From Tubulanus polymorphus (taxonomy: Eukaryota > Nemertea > Palaeonemertea > Tubulaniformes > Tubulanidae), in the NCBI RefSeq assembly GCF_964204645.1, contig NC_134032.1, forward strand, positions 9,418,275 through 9,482,274: a DNA stretch of 64,000 bases, given 5' to 3'. Under the pieces are notes generated by a model. The model was not told the origin of the DNA and searched no databases. It saw only the letters and a program-made list of their open reading frames with translations. The position numbers and the translations under genes are program-made. Shown here one piece after another: positions 1-10,563 of the stretch. How positions within the stretch are numbered: the first letter of the stretch is position 1; the number at the start of each line of letters is the position of its first letter.

Positions 1-72
1 AATAAAGCTTTGAATATCCTAATGAACGAACCTGCCGTACTTCACATGCACTACTACGGCGTCAGATACCAG
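1..72 (+). CDS. GGH: GGH exon (partial, left edge)
   Basis: Frame 1 is open from base 1 and stops at the donor AG|gtaatg after base 72. It encodes NKALNILMNEPAVLHMHYYG and ends VRYQ. The Glu-Pro and His-x-x-Tyr spacing matches the VEPLTANFHKWSLSVKNF segment of human GGH. The 5' border lies outside the window. Confidence 0.75.
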
Positions 73-1602
73 GTAATGATAAAATCCATAGATAATTTGG
101 CAGGTCCAAACGATACAGGTAGGTGAAGTCCTCGGGATCCATTCAGGTCCATTCTCAGTCATCCACATTGGAACATGGGCCTCAGTGGGTCTTTGGGTGC
201 CTATGGGGCCGGTGTTACCTTAATGTTCGTGCCCAAACGTATTGGACCGCTTTGAGTGAATATCTATTGGGCCAGATATGCAATACATGTAAGGAATACA
301 CCCTTTCTGGACTTCCACCTCTGAAATTAATCAATATTAGATATCCTCCTATACGCGGCCTGCTGATCTATACATTGGTGTATTTTTCTTGAATAGGATT
401 TTGTAAGTGATTCCAGATTGACCGATTATTTCCACGTTTATTCGACGAACAAAGATCGTAAAGGAGAAACCATCGTTTCTACTATCGAAGGTACGCATGA
501 ATGTAGCCGCCATTTTGTTTCCAAGATGGCGGTAGAGAATGAGGCGATGGTTAATTCATTCACAGTTGCAGTTGATCACCAAACTCATCAAAAAATATTT
601 TGATCTCTTAGTCTTGATTGGTCGTGGTCCAAATAAAACCTCTCATACGGACCAATCACAGTGGTGATAGCAACAGCTCGTACTGGTAGTAGTTCCCCTT
701 GGCCAGCTAAAAACATTTAATTCTGGCTAGTTCTTCCCTCGGGCAAGAAGATATATTTTTATAAATTGCGATTATCTCAATAACTGAGAAACTTTTTTTT
801 CGTAACCTCTGAGAATGTATTTGTTTGTTATTATCGTGACTACGTATTTGCAGCTAAGGACTATCCGTTTTGTTTGATGCAATGGCACGCGGACAAATAC
901 AGCTTTTTCAACAGTACCAGAATTTTCACTCCTTGGTCCCCAGATTTCATCCAACTTGGCAGCGAGGTAGCACTATTCGTCGCAAAAGAAGGTAATTTTT
1001 TCATAATGGGTTGGGATTAGAGCTGTAAGCAGTTCACCAACCAATAAAAAAGTACAGTTTTATAGATTGGTGCTTACTTTCACCCGGGATTAACTAAATT
1101 AATTTTTCAGATGAGAGGAAAGTTAGACATTGAGCAGTCAGGGGCACCCCCAAAATAGGTCGAAATGGACATTGATTCATTTTTGAAAATACAGAGATCC
1201 AGCTTATGAATTTAAACTTTTTAGGTATCAGTTTGATATTATTCATTTTCCAGTATGATTTCACGGCAGCTTGACACAATAGGGGGGGGGGGGGGTGGTT
1301 GGTGTGAGCATCCCCTGCATCATCCCCTGGATCCGCCATCGCAGTATAATAATACAATTAAGATTTTTGGAATCAAAGATAAAATACCGGCGAACAATTT
1401 AAATCCGCGAGTACGTCATCACCATAATTCTAGTCATATATTTCTGTGTTTATTTTCAGCCATGAAAAATACGCAATGTTTCGCTTCAATCGAAGAAGAA
1501 ACTTCGCTTTTGATCGAAAACCCGAAAAATGCGCGAAAAGTGTTCTTCCCATTCCGGGAAATCGGTTATTATCCTTCAGCAGCAGACGGCGTTGCGGTTT
1601 GA
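1..1602 (+). CDS. GGH: Gamma-glutamyl hydrolase (GGH), 3' part, four exons
   Basis: C-terminal about 148 residues of a gamma-glutamyl hydrolase, the lysosomal or secreted class I glutamine-amidotransferase-fold peptidase that trims folate poly-gamma-glutamates. Exons are 1-72 (cut by the window edge), 397-490, 854-991 and 1460-1602. Phases join cleanly (0, 1, 1) with GT-AG borders. The translation aligns by eye with the end of human GGH: EPAVLHMHYYGVRYQ, then DYFHVYSTNKDRKGE, then LMQWHADKYSFF, where QWHADK replaces the usual QWHPEK that carries the catalytic His (codon 886-888), then FVAKEAMKNTQCFASIEEE, matching the human FVNEARKNNHHFKSESEEE region. The nucleophile Cys lies in exons outside the window. 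The C-terminal tail differs from vertebrates and lacks the final Cys-Tyr ending. The identification is by remembered family sequence, not by a search. Confidence 0.85.
397..490 (+). CDS. GGH: GGH internal exon
   Basis: The acceptor is tatttttcttgaatag before base 397 and the donor is G|gtacgc after 490. The exon begins in phase 0 with DFVSDSRLTDYFHVYSTNKD, aligning with human NFTMNEKLKKFFNVLTTNTD, and ends with STIE plus one base. A second possible acceptor at 415-416 would need a different phase, so I prefer 397. Confidence 0.8.
854..991 (+). CDS. GGH: GGH internal exon with catalytic His
   Basis: The acceptor is tatttgcag before 854 and the donor G|gtaatt follows 991. It encodes KDYPFCLMQWHADKYSFFNS and ends with GSEVALFVAKE. 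The QWH triplet is the active-site His motif of the family. The usual QWHPEK is QWHADK here. Confidence 0.85.
1460..1602 (+). CDS. GGH: GGH terminal coding exon
   Basis: The acceptor is tttattttcag before 1460. It completes an Ala codon and reads MKNTQCFASIEEETSLLIEN, ending at TGA 1600-1602 after a tail that finishes in AADGVAV. Human GGH has a similar E-A-x-K-N stretch followed by an acidic SEEEKALIY segment. A possible AATAAA poly(A) signal lies at 2057-2062. Confidence 0.75.
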
Positions 1603-4253
1603 TGATGAAAAACAGCCTTACTTTCGAATGGACTTGTTTTCTGATTGTGATCTGGTGTGACACGCCGCTAGATGACGGGGCTCACAGCCGGTTTACGTCA
1701 CTTTACGATTTACCATAAATTTGGCTTGTTTTAAACAGAAGATACCTGCATAAATATCTACCCAACCACGAGGTGGCGTGACTTACAATCAGTTTTACGA
1801 TAGTCAAAAAAAGTTACTCGAACTAACAGGATACTTTAGACAGGATACTTTCAAACTTGCATCGAAAAAGATATTAAGATTCAATCATCTACTCTCGGTG
1901 TATGGTGTTATAGGTTCCATTGATAATTATATCTCTTCAGGAAAAAATTAATACAATCCAGATCAAAATTGTAGAAGGAAGCCTCTTTTGCTACAGAAGT
2001 TGATATCATATGCTCTACACTAGCGCACTTAGACGACTCGCAATTACTTAAAAACTAATAAAGATAATTGAAAACGGTAAAAAGTATATAATACCACATA
2101 TAGATGGCTATTGATCCTGAACATTTCAAAAATGTAGATTAAAATTTGTAAGAATTACGAACTTTTGAATGCGATGAGCAATAATTCAAGTTGAATTATC
2201 GGGAAAACGATATCAATGCTTATAACCTCACCAGCGCGCATTGTTGCATTAACTTTATGATTGAGTAATATAGTTAAAAAACTAATTATCAGCTGAGTCA
2301 ATCAATATTTTCACTTTGTTTCTATCTTTATCCAATCCAGAGATATGAACGAAATAAAAATATTAAACGGGGAAAAAATAGGGACAAAAAATTCAACAAT
2401 GCGGACCCGGCGGGTACCCAAAAAAATGGCGCCTGGAAACTGTAAAAAGGCTTATTCTGCATTAGGACTTATGTAATAAAAACTCGAATATTTTCATATC
2501 CAAATCAGATAAACAGATACGGTTTTTTGTACCTTGTAGGTATTGTTTCATATTTTTGTATGGCGAAAATTACGTTTAAGAACCCAAAATATTAGATATT
2601 CACTTCTTCAATTAGCGATTGACCTTATAGTCGAATGCCATTGTCGAATAATGCATGTTTCCTCAATGTGTTATAAGTGTTGTCGTGGCATCTACCACCC
2701 TTATCTACGAGTTTCAATCTCAGACTCTACTGAGAGTTCAAAACGATGTTTCATGAACTATTTTACCAAAAAAACCGGCCGTTAATCATGGATCACAGAG
2801 CCTTTAAACTTGAGACGAATTTCTTAGGAAAATTTCGCAATTCACTTCGGCAATCTTTTATATACAAATTTGTGAAAGTGTGTGACAGTGTGTGTGTGAC
2901 TTGAAGTCAACTTGGAGTAGATCAACACAACCCGAACGCTTGAATTGTAAACTAATACTAAAGTTTATTTCATACCAAAAAGACAGATTATCATTATATG
3001 CGCATGGGTAGTAATATAGCTCGTGGTCAACCCACGTATGTAACACAAACTCTTACAGGGTGTTTCCGTTCAGTAATAAATGATTTCCGGACATCTAGAA
3101 TTGCGTGGTAGGATAAGATGAGTCAAACTTAAGATAATACAGATGTTAATTCTCGACAAAATTGAATTGACATTTCGTAAATTTTGAACCAGCGATATTT
3201 GCGCGCTTGGCACTGAAATTGAAATTTATCTTTTGAATTAATGTTACATTATCAGACGATATAGTAAGTATGATTAAACGAAGAAAAATGTAACAGGATA
3301 ATGGGGCTGTACTGGGAGACTGAAACAGTCTATCTAAGCCGTGAAGCATCCACACCCAACACCACATTCATTACACACACATCATGCACACAAGTAATAA
3401 ACAGGCGAAAAGAAACAAAAATGTTTACACATACATTAACATAGGTTTGTATAGAATGAAAATTTACAAAGTGTTGAATAATGATTTAATGTGGGTACGC
3501 CTAAAGGCAGGTTCGCTTTGTATTGTTCGAATTGCTTCTGATAGAGTATTCTATAATAGGGGAACGGATATTTCAACAGAAGATTTTCTAGTTACAGTTC
3601 TGAAATAAGGCAATCTTAATTTGAATTTATTACGCGTTGGTTTATTATGAATTTGATAATTGAAGTTCCAATAGTTGTTAAAGGTTCTAGGTAATTTTGA
3701 ATTGACGAATTTATGTACAAAAAAAGTTAGTTGTAGTTTGTTAATATTCGTAAATTTTAGTATATTTAACCTAGGAAAAATAGAAGTGTGTTCTAAATAA
3801 TGGGAGTTGCAGGTCATTTGCTCACATCTCGATCTAGCCTCGAATGGATTCGGACCGAAAGTCTCTTCCTGAGAGTTAAAAACGTTTTAAAGCAACGTCT
3901 CATGGAAATGTCAGTTGGTAAATGGAGCCGCTACTAATCGCGGATAAATACCAGATAGAAGAACTTCTAAGGATCTAAAAGGAACTGGTAGCCCGAGTGG
4001 AAACCTTACTAATACCGTTCTCAAATGCTGAGAAAAAAATTTAGCTTTCTAAACTCGGGCCGGTATCGACCAATGACATACAAATGTCACGTCCTCCATT
4101 TTGACAATAGGGAGGCGACAAAGCGTGAATACTAAGCGAGCCTCTATAGCCGAGATTTATAACTGAATATCTGGTCGTGTGGGATGAGCTACGTTCAGCT
4201 GTCAGGTGAAATCAACGACTCGAGTGCCTCGTGGAATGACAGGGGGCTGAAAT
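1603..4253. other. Intergenic, no gene recognised
   Basis: AT-rich spacer between GGH and the forkhead gene. I see no ORF with a recognisable domain. Around 2395-2450 there is a decayed piece related to the foldback element at 12261-12441 (shared words around ggcgcctggaaactg). A run of G lies near 1281-1294. The rest shows only AT-rich unique-looking sequence. Confidence 0.5.
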
Positions 4254-4487
4254 ATGTCTTTATTGGCCGGATTGCCGACGCCTCGGGACGTCGAACGAGC
4301 AGATAAAACACTGGCAAAGCTGCTGACCAGCGAACGAACGATGGCCGACGTAGTTCACTTCAAACAGGAGTACGGCAGACGATTACAGCAGAGGACGGCG
4401 CGTAAACGGAAACGATCCGGAATTCATAATAATCAGCACCAAGACACGAATGCAGCGACGGCAAGCGAGCTGATGGAAACAAACAAG
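4254..4487 (+). CDS. Forkhead gene exon 1
   Basis: ATG at 4254 in the context gaaatATGt opens a 78-codon exon ending METNK at a strong gtaagg donor. It encodes an N-terminal helix-rich region and a basic RKRKR patch. Without splicing the frame stops shortly afterwards (VRLVI then TAA). Exon 2 has no ATG at its beginning, so this exon is needed to supply the start. Confidence 0.75.
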
Positions 4488-7319
4488 GTAAGGTTGGTGA
4501 TTTAAAGTGCAGAGTTGATATTGCTGAATTTTCAATTGAAGGCCGTATTGTCCTAAATAAAAAAGTCCTTAGATTGGTTATGGGGACCGTTAGCATAGTT
4601 TAAGCTGAAATCTAAGACGAGCCCAGCATGCTTCTTTATCCAGTCTTCTCATTCAAAACCATCTGGGTATCATCATAGACAGCATTACTACGCAACGGGG
4701 TTGTACAGTAAATTGGTAAAACTCCATCAAAGCACTGAACGCAGCACTGAGGTCATCTATCATTATTGCTACTTCAAGCCGGTTCCTCCCCTAATATTTT
4801 GTAGATTCGATAATCTTTGAAATATGTATAGCTCCTGTGTCCAAAAAATGTTCACCAGCGCCTTATAGCCAACTGTTACACGGGTATCAAATGGACCCAG
4901 GCCGAATCATCTCCGTGTGATCGCGGCTTATGGTTGTTAATGAAACGAGCATCTACAATGCATATGCTTTACAGGTATTTCAAACTATGCTAAGTTCATC
5001 AATTCCCGATTCTAAAGAGTTCCCCGTGGATGAGGCAATATAGATTGGAAGCAACGTCTGCCAAATACTTTTCAATCAGATACATGTACAACAACTTTTA
5101 CTCCATTCTGGGTGAATCTCTACAAAAAGTTCCGCACCCAGTATAGATTTAAGTTGTGTTTGATCTTAAAGGTCAAGTTAGCATTATTTGCGGGATAAGC
5201 TCGAGCCGCAGTCAACAACATGACTCATATCATTGCAAATGCAGAGCCTGACGGTGTCAATTGCCACAGAAATTTCAATCCTAAATTGTTATTCCATCCA
5301 AATGCATTTCTCTTTATCTCCTAGGTGACCAATGAAATCGTGCTACTCGTCGAAAAATACGAAAAACTGGACACGTCCTGGGCAACCAACTCGAAACCTC
5401 GATTCACCGCCACCGAACTGGCCTATCTGGCCATCCTGCGGTCGAAACAATTCTGTCTCCCGATCAGAGATATTTACAATTACATCCTGAACGCGTTCGG
5501 CCACCACTTCCAGGCGGCCGATCAAAACGCCTGGCGCAACGCAATCCGCCATACTTTGTCGAAAACGAGGTGCTTCTTCAAACTGGATCGGCGTCGCTTG
5601 AGGGACGGAACCGGCGGACAGGCGGCGAAGGCGGCCATTTTGAGTCGTCGCATGTATATATGGGGTATCGTGCCCGAAACGGTACCTCGATTCTTCCACG
5701 GCGACTACCGCGTCGATAAGGACGACAAGAAGTACCTGGCCGATGTCTACGAGAGTCACGATATAGACGGGTTCTGGCACCATGTTACCGAAGTGATAGA
5801 CAATATTCACGAACCGTTGAAAGCGGACGCTTCCAGCGACGTGAACGATGATTTTAGTTCCATCGATGACAAAAGGGGACGTACGAGAAAAATCGCGCCT
5901 CGCCACGCGTGCAGATCTCTACCGCCAGGCGGCGTGCCAAGACATACGTTCATATCGTTAGCAGAACTTGACCAACACAACGAGATACACGAGTTGGCGA
6001 ACACGATCGAGGAGACGCAGATATCCAGTCGATGGTACGATGACGTGGATGTTGGCGAGAGTCATCACGATGGCTACCGTATAAGCGACGTGCAGCCGTA
6101 TAAACCGCCAGAGGGCGGGGAACACTACCTGAAAATGATTCGCGATCACACGTTGGCGGAACGCTGCAGTGGTCTAGATTTAATACGCGACGATTTCATG
6201 TTGAACGCCGCCGCTGAGCAGCAACGCGACTACCAACAATCCAACAGCCCCGAACGAACGCATACGCCCCCTAGCGGATTGGACGTGCATCATCTAACAG
6301 CCGTTCCCGAGCAGTTGTCTGCCAGTCACGGGCAGTACCTGTATTACGAACAACAACACCAAGGTCAAGCGGTGCAAGATCACGCCGAAATGGCGCCGCA
6401 TTATCTGCACCAACAATCAAACTGGCACCAGCTCCCGAAGATGGCGTCACTGTCAAATTATTACGGGCAGGATAAATATAGCTACGGCGGCGGGGTGGGT
6501 TATGAGATGTATTACCCGGTAGCACAACCTGGAATGATGAGTTATCCGGTTTACCAGTCAACGGGATACCAACAGCATTACCAGAATCTACAGTCAGAAT
6601 ACCAGCATCAATTTGCAGGATATCCGCATCACTTAACGGGGTACCAACATCAGCAACCGCCCTCAGCACACGTCTCGCAGCAGAAGATGCCAAACGAGTC
6701 GTTACAGCAGCCGTTACTCGTCCAACAACAATACGAAAGGCAGGCAAATCAGGTACTGGCACCTGGCCAAGATTCAACAGCGTTAAACGACGCGTATAGA
6801 GCGACAAATACTAGCGCCCCTGCTATCGACCGCAAGTCGAACAACCTCGATTCGCATATTTCATCAAATAATGCGCAACCTGGAGGCAGTGATATGAACT
6901 ACGATACGTACCCTCACCTTCCACAGCAGGTGAAGATAGTGCCGAAAAAAACACCGCGTGGCAGCAGTGACACCAACCAAAATACTCACGGCCACCACAC
7001 GCCACAGGAAGTGACGTCGCGCGTCATGTTTTACCATAAAACGCAAAACACTTCCGATGACTTCATCCTGTGCCCGATTTCCGGTCAGTTGAAAACCGGA
7101 AGTCACGCCGGACGGCATCGTCGTCGAAACAAACGTGACTCGACGAAATCGAACGGACGCAGCGATAACAGCACTGCCCAACGACACGAAGAAAGACAAC
7201 CGTTCGAAGACGGTTCCAGTGGCGACTGCGGTGCTACTGAACGAGATACGGAGAACCTAACAACAGACGATCTTGGTGACGAGGGTGCAGACGAAATAAA
7301 ACCAAGCGTTTCAACTTAG
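4254..7319 (+). CDS. Divergent forkhead transcription factor, FoxN1/4-like
   Basis: Two exons, 4254-4487 and 5325-7319, joined in phase 0 (donor AAG|gtaagg, acceptor tttatctcctag) to give 742 residues. A forkhead domain spans about residues 102-198. Helix 3 reads AWRNAIRHTLSK (147-158) against the usual GWxNSIRHNLSL, followed by CFFKLDR. The canonical KPPYSY start is KPRFTA. LPIRDIYNYI before helix 3 and the later YIWGIVPE wing block (about 189-196) resemble the LPVSEIYSFM and LWxxxPxK patterns of FoxN1/FoxN4, so I infer a fast-evolving FoxN1/4 relative. The rest is low-complexity: a Gln/His/Tyr-rich stretch (about 430-560) and basic clusters at RKRKR (50-54) and RHRRRNKR (about 675-682), likely nuclear-localisation signals. 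The protein would bind DNA in the nucleus. Family placement is uncertain. Confidence 0.85.
5325..7319 (+). CDS. Forkhead gene exon 2, containing the DNA-binding domain
   Basis: One open exon of 664 codons after a pyrimidine-rich acceptor ending ctcctag. Its first codon is GTG for Val (an interior codon, not a start). It carries the complete forkhead domain within its first 120 codons and ends KPSVST at TAG. Codon use is GC-rich at third positions compared with flanking DNA, supporting a genuine exon. Open frames on the other strand here are shadows. Confidence 0.9.
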   Translation: MTNEIVLLVEKYEKLDTSWATNSKPRFTATELAYLAILRSKQFCLPIRDIYNYILNAFGHHFQAADQNAWRNAIRHTLSKTRCFFKLDRRRLRDGTGGQAAKAAILSRRMYIWGIVPETVPRFFHGDYRVDKDDKKYLADVYESHDIDGFWHHVTEVIDNIHEPLKADASSDVNDDFSSIDDKRGRTRKIAPRHACRSLPPGGVPRHTFISLAELDQHNEIHELANTIEETQISSRWYDDVDVGESHHDGYRISDVQPYKPPEGGEHYLKMIRDHTLAERCSGLDLIRDDFMLNAAAEQQRDYQQSNSPERTHTPPSGLDVHHLTAVPEQLSASHGQYLYYEQQHQGQAVQDHAEMAPHYLHQQSNWHQLPKMASLSNYYGQDKYSYGGGVGYEMYYPVAQPGMMSYPVYQSTGYQQHYQNLQSEYQHQFAGYPHHLTGYQHQQPPSAHVSQQKMPNESLQQPLLVQQQYERQANQVLAPGQDSTALNDAYRATNTSAPAIDRKSNNLDSHISSNNAQPGGSDMNYDTYPHLPQQVKIVPKKTPRGSSDTNQNTHGHHTPQEVTSRVMFYHKTQNTSDDFILCPISGQLKTGSHAGRHRRRNKRDSTKSNGRSDNSTAQRHEERQPFEDGSSGDCGATERDTENLTTDDLGDEGADEIKPSVST

Positions 7320-7321
7320 TC

Positions 7322-8830
7322 ACAATAATCATAGTTCTTGAGGTTATTCGTTTTATTTCACATGTATATCCCTTATATTGAAAGTTATGTGCTACGGAAT
7401 ACTTTACCGTCTAGTATGTTCATTATGTTCGGGAATACGGTTTTGGCAGTTCAGCCATTTTGAATTCGTTGATTTATCAATCAATTTATAAGGCGATAAG
7501 GCAACACGTGAAATATAAGTGTATTGTATTGTAAATTATCTTATTATGAGCCACTGAAATCTCACTTATATATATTCAGATTTATTTGTTATTCTTTCTG
7601 TGGTAAAATAGGTGAAATAAAAATGAACTTGCACTAAACATTTATCGAATTTGAATAAATCGTTCTTTTGAGTTTGCCGCCATTATTGACGTTTCTCTCG
7701 AAAGTACAAAACTGAAATTCTGCGCTTTATAATGATATACTGGCGCATCTGCCATGGCAGTCGAGGATTCATCTTCTGGTAAGCGAGGAAGCTCCGTGTG
7801 GTTGTGGTAAAGAGGACACAATCAAATCTTTCAATTCGGATTCTAATTCCTTCAGCGTGGCTGTTAACTAGAATAATCAACGTTTTTATGACCAGTCCAG
7901 TCATTTTTCATAGTCTCGAAAAGAATGAAAATATCATTCTTTATAGCGCCAAATTCGTTTTCTTTTAAATCTTGAAATAGGGATTGACTATTATTTAATA
8001 GGGATTATATTATCCGGGGCACCGTTTCGTTTTGTGTTCCCGAGAATGGTAGAGGAGCTTATATTTGGAATTTTGGCTTGTTATGCGTGGCACGTTGGAG
8101 CTCGAAAAGGCCATACAATTGCAAAAGTGGTGGACGTGCTCGACGCCAACAAACTACCACCAGCACCACAGGACAGGGTGATCTTAATGAAATCAATTAA
8201 GTTGTACATCTTAAATTGACTTAAAGGAGCCCATAAATAATTCATTTCTGAGAATTACAAGTAGGTATAAGTGGAAGGGAAAATAGGGCAACAAGTTTGT
8301 TATTCAAATAGGAACTGGTTTCTTAATAATACACACACAGGCGAGGTTGTGTCGGAAGAATGCGACCAGTTTTGTTTTAAAAACGAACGGATATAATGCT
8401 GTTATAAAGGCTACGCCTGTGACAACTGCGGGGTGCTCTATACACAAGTGATTCGTTGTGGGCTGAACGCTCGTTTTCCTTCATATTCTCCGAGAATCTA
8501 AAGAGGAATTGTGATCTAAAGGACGAGAAAAGGTAAATCTTAGTCAACGTTTATAAGCAAATTATACTTTATGCTTAACCAAGGATGTTCGGTTCGAAAA
8601 GTTTGTGTCTGAATCAAATTGTCTTAGTAGTGCAACCCGGCCTTATATTAGACATACACCAACTTGCGTTGGAAGTTGCTAAATGTCGAATGTCTGCCGT
8701 TTGTATTATATTTTCAATTCAAAATGTCTCTGATGAAAACTCAAGAAGTGAGATATATATGGATGATCACATGCCCGCTTGCCAGGGTTTGATTGTCTCG
8801 CTCAAACACAACGCATCTGATTGGCTAGAT
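7322..8830. other. Intergenic spacer
   Basis: 3' UTR and spacer between the forkhead and Ig genes. I see no recognisable domain, tRNA or strong repeat apart from short AT-rich runs. Short open frames at 8034 and 8585 have no recognisable content. Confidence 0.4.
7616..7621 (+). terminator. Poly(A) signal of the forkhead gene
   Basis: AATAAA about 300 bases after the stop codon. A second AATAAA lies at 7654-7659. Either could direct 3' end formation. Confidence 0.5.
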
Positions 8831-8831
8831 A

Positions 8832-8839
8832 TATAAATA
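8832..8839 (+). promoter_or_regulatory. TATA box of the Ig-domain gene
   Basis: TATAAATA, with transcription expected to start about 25-30 bases downstream, near 8862. The next about 90 bases would be a 5' UTR exon. The words ttcgacgggaggc...tcaaac from that leader recur at 11219-11240 in the decayed second copy of the gene, which supports this being transcribed leader. Confidence 0.5.
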
Positions 8840-9040
8840 GACTGGTGACAGCTGAGTGGCAACTTATCCGCAATAGAAAGTTTAGGAGGTCTGCGGCCAG
8901 GATCTGTAGTGGCGGAGTGAGCTTCGACGGGAGGCATTCAAACTCTGGCAAGCGAGGATGGAGGTCAAAAAGTGATACGTAGATCTAGATCCAAAAGTAT
9001 TTTGTTATATCAGAATCATTCAAATATTTTTCAGTTTTAT

Positions 9041-9709
9041 ATGGAAATGCCGTTAAAATGGACTACCTTCTTAGGGGCGGTTTGTTTCTGTATGCTCCTG
9101 GCGCTCGTAGATGGCAGCACCATCAAGTGGCTACACTTGGTCGATTACGGGTCATCGGTTGACATCGACTGTAACACGAACCGAACCCTGAACGCGAACA
9201 CGGCAGACGATATCGCCTGGATACTTCCGGACAATAAACAGGTCGCCAATGGTTACAACGACGGAAAACTGATCGTGACGAATAATGGTGCGAATTTACG
9301 AATTGAACGCGTTAGCGCTGCCGATACCGGATTCTACCATTGTCTTTTGGTGAACGGTACTCAGCGGCTGCTGGTCAAACGAGGTTTGAATATCTACGGA
9401 CCGGAATGGAATAATTTGGCCGAGGTTTATAAATATGGCGCCTTCGTCGGTGGAATAGCTGCGGCTGTATTATTGGTGCTGATTTCCGGCGCGTGTTTGG
9501 TGTATAAGTTCCGGTGGGTGGATCCGGCGAAACGCAACCGGCGTAAATATGGCGCCCAGCCGTTACCGCCGAAAAACGGTATCGTAAACCAAGGCGCCAT
9601 CGTGGGAGTAGAAATGGTTGAGGTTACGACTGAACCGGCGGCGCCATCTGTAATTCAAACGACGGAAACTGTGACGACGGTTGAATCGGTCGAAAAAACG
9701 GAACTTTGA
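9041..9709 (+). CDS. Small single-Ig-domain type I membrane protein
   Basis: A 222-residue protein starting at MEMPLKW just after a good acceptor (atttttcag before 9034). Upstream in-frame codons from 8972 lie in the probable intron. Residues 1-25 form a signal peptide (LGAVCFCMLLALVDGS). One Ig domain follows: Cys44, Trp60, and DTGFYHC with Cys101. Two N-glycosylation sequons are present (NRT 47-49, NGT 105-107). A transmembrane helix spans about 133-155. The tail of about 65 residues has a PLPP motif, a Thr/Val/Glu-rich stretch and ends KTEL, fitting a class I PDZ ligand (T-x-L). This suggests a cell-surface receptor or adhesion molecule. I do not recognise an orthologue. A decayed copy lies at about 11500-11790. 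Confidence 0.8.
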   Translation: MEMPLKWTTFLGAVCFCMLLALVDGSTIKWLHLVDYGSSVDIDCNTNRTLNANTADDIAWILPDNKQVANGYNDGKLIVTNNGANLRIERVSAADTGFYHCLLVNGTQRLLVKRGLNIYGPEWNNLAEVYKYGAFVGGIAAAVLLVLISGACLVYKFRWVDPAKRNRRKYGAQPLPPKNGIVNQGAIVGVEMVEVTTEPAAPSVIQTTETVTTVESVEKTEL

Positions 9710-9753
9710 GATTAAACAAAAAATAAATCCACGCATAAGAAATTGACCACCAG

Positions 9754-9759
9754 AATAAA
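9754..9759 (+). terminator. Poly(A) signal of the Ig-domain gene
   Basis: AATAAA 45 bases after the stop codon. Another AATAAA lies at 9722-9727. Confidence 0.5.
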
Positions 9760-10003
9760 AGGACTATTTCTTTATTTGAAATTATATCTAAAAAACCTGC
9801 CTGCGGTGCATGGAACTTTAAAAAGAAATTAACCTATTCTATAACAAAGAAACCAAAATCCTCATAGGAACACACTTGACGCTGCTGGGGTTAAAACGTA
9901 ATACCTATAGACGCGCTTATGCGATGGCAGCCTTCCGGTTCGAAATCGTGTACTCTCAATACGTTGGTTGACAGTATGAAGAAACGTGTTCTCGTACTGT
10001 AAG

Positions 10004-10141
10004 GGATCATTCATTTATTACGTACGATTAAATTTGACTTTTTCAACCCCCCCTCCCCTTTCATATACATTAAGCATTACAGTACGCAACTGCACTTACC
10101 TCTCCCCCTCCCCTAATACGTACGTAATAAATGAATGATCC
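10004..10141. mobile_element. Short TIR element (MITE-like), 138 bp
   Basis: The terminal inverted repeats are perfect over 23 bases: the left begins GGATCATTCATTTATTACGT and the right end is its reverse complement. The interior holds C-rich and T-rich runs and no ORF. It lies 3' of the Ig gene. No target duplication is obvious, so the superfamily is undetermined. Confidence 0.8.
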
Positions 10142-10563
10142 TAAAGAACATGCTTCGTGAAAGGTGTGCGCGTTTGTGCAAGCCAAACTACTTCAAAAGC
10201 ACCTCCAAACCAACCATTGGAAAACTTATTTCATCGACATATTTCGCCGTTCAACTGTTAACTATTATTATGTAATATGATATTTATGATTAATGTGATT
10301 TCTAATTCTTTTTTATCCACCAACGATGATTTTATATTCATGTATACTACTTAAATCCAAATCTAATCAATATTCTATTAATAAATTGTATTCATATTTT
10401 AGATTATGGTTGATTACTCGAATGTGAACTCAGTAAAGTTCCACTGTTGTGCGAGTTTTAAAAGCTTCTGGAACCAGGTCAATTGTAATGTCGGTTCACC
10501 AGTTTGACGATGCCATTCAAGTGTAAACTAAAGGAAATCGGTCAGCCAAAAAATTAGCTCGTA

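Noticed and set aside
1111-1133. Possible short last exon of GGH (DERKVRH then stop) after an acceptor at 1110
   Set aside because: Phase-compatible, but the exon at 1460-1602 matches the family (E-A-x-K-N, acidic SEEE block) much better.
1255-1602. 115-codon frame starting at 1255
   Set aside because: Its first two-thirds run through a G tract and intron sequence. Only the part from 1460 is exon.
5343-7199. Several long reverse-strand frames opposite the forkhead exon
   Set aside because: Shadow frames of a long exon with biased codon use. The forward frame has the domain.
9890-9960. B-box-like ggttcgaaatc near 9938
   Set aside because: No A box or stems around it, and no second copy seen.
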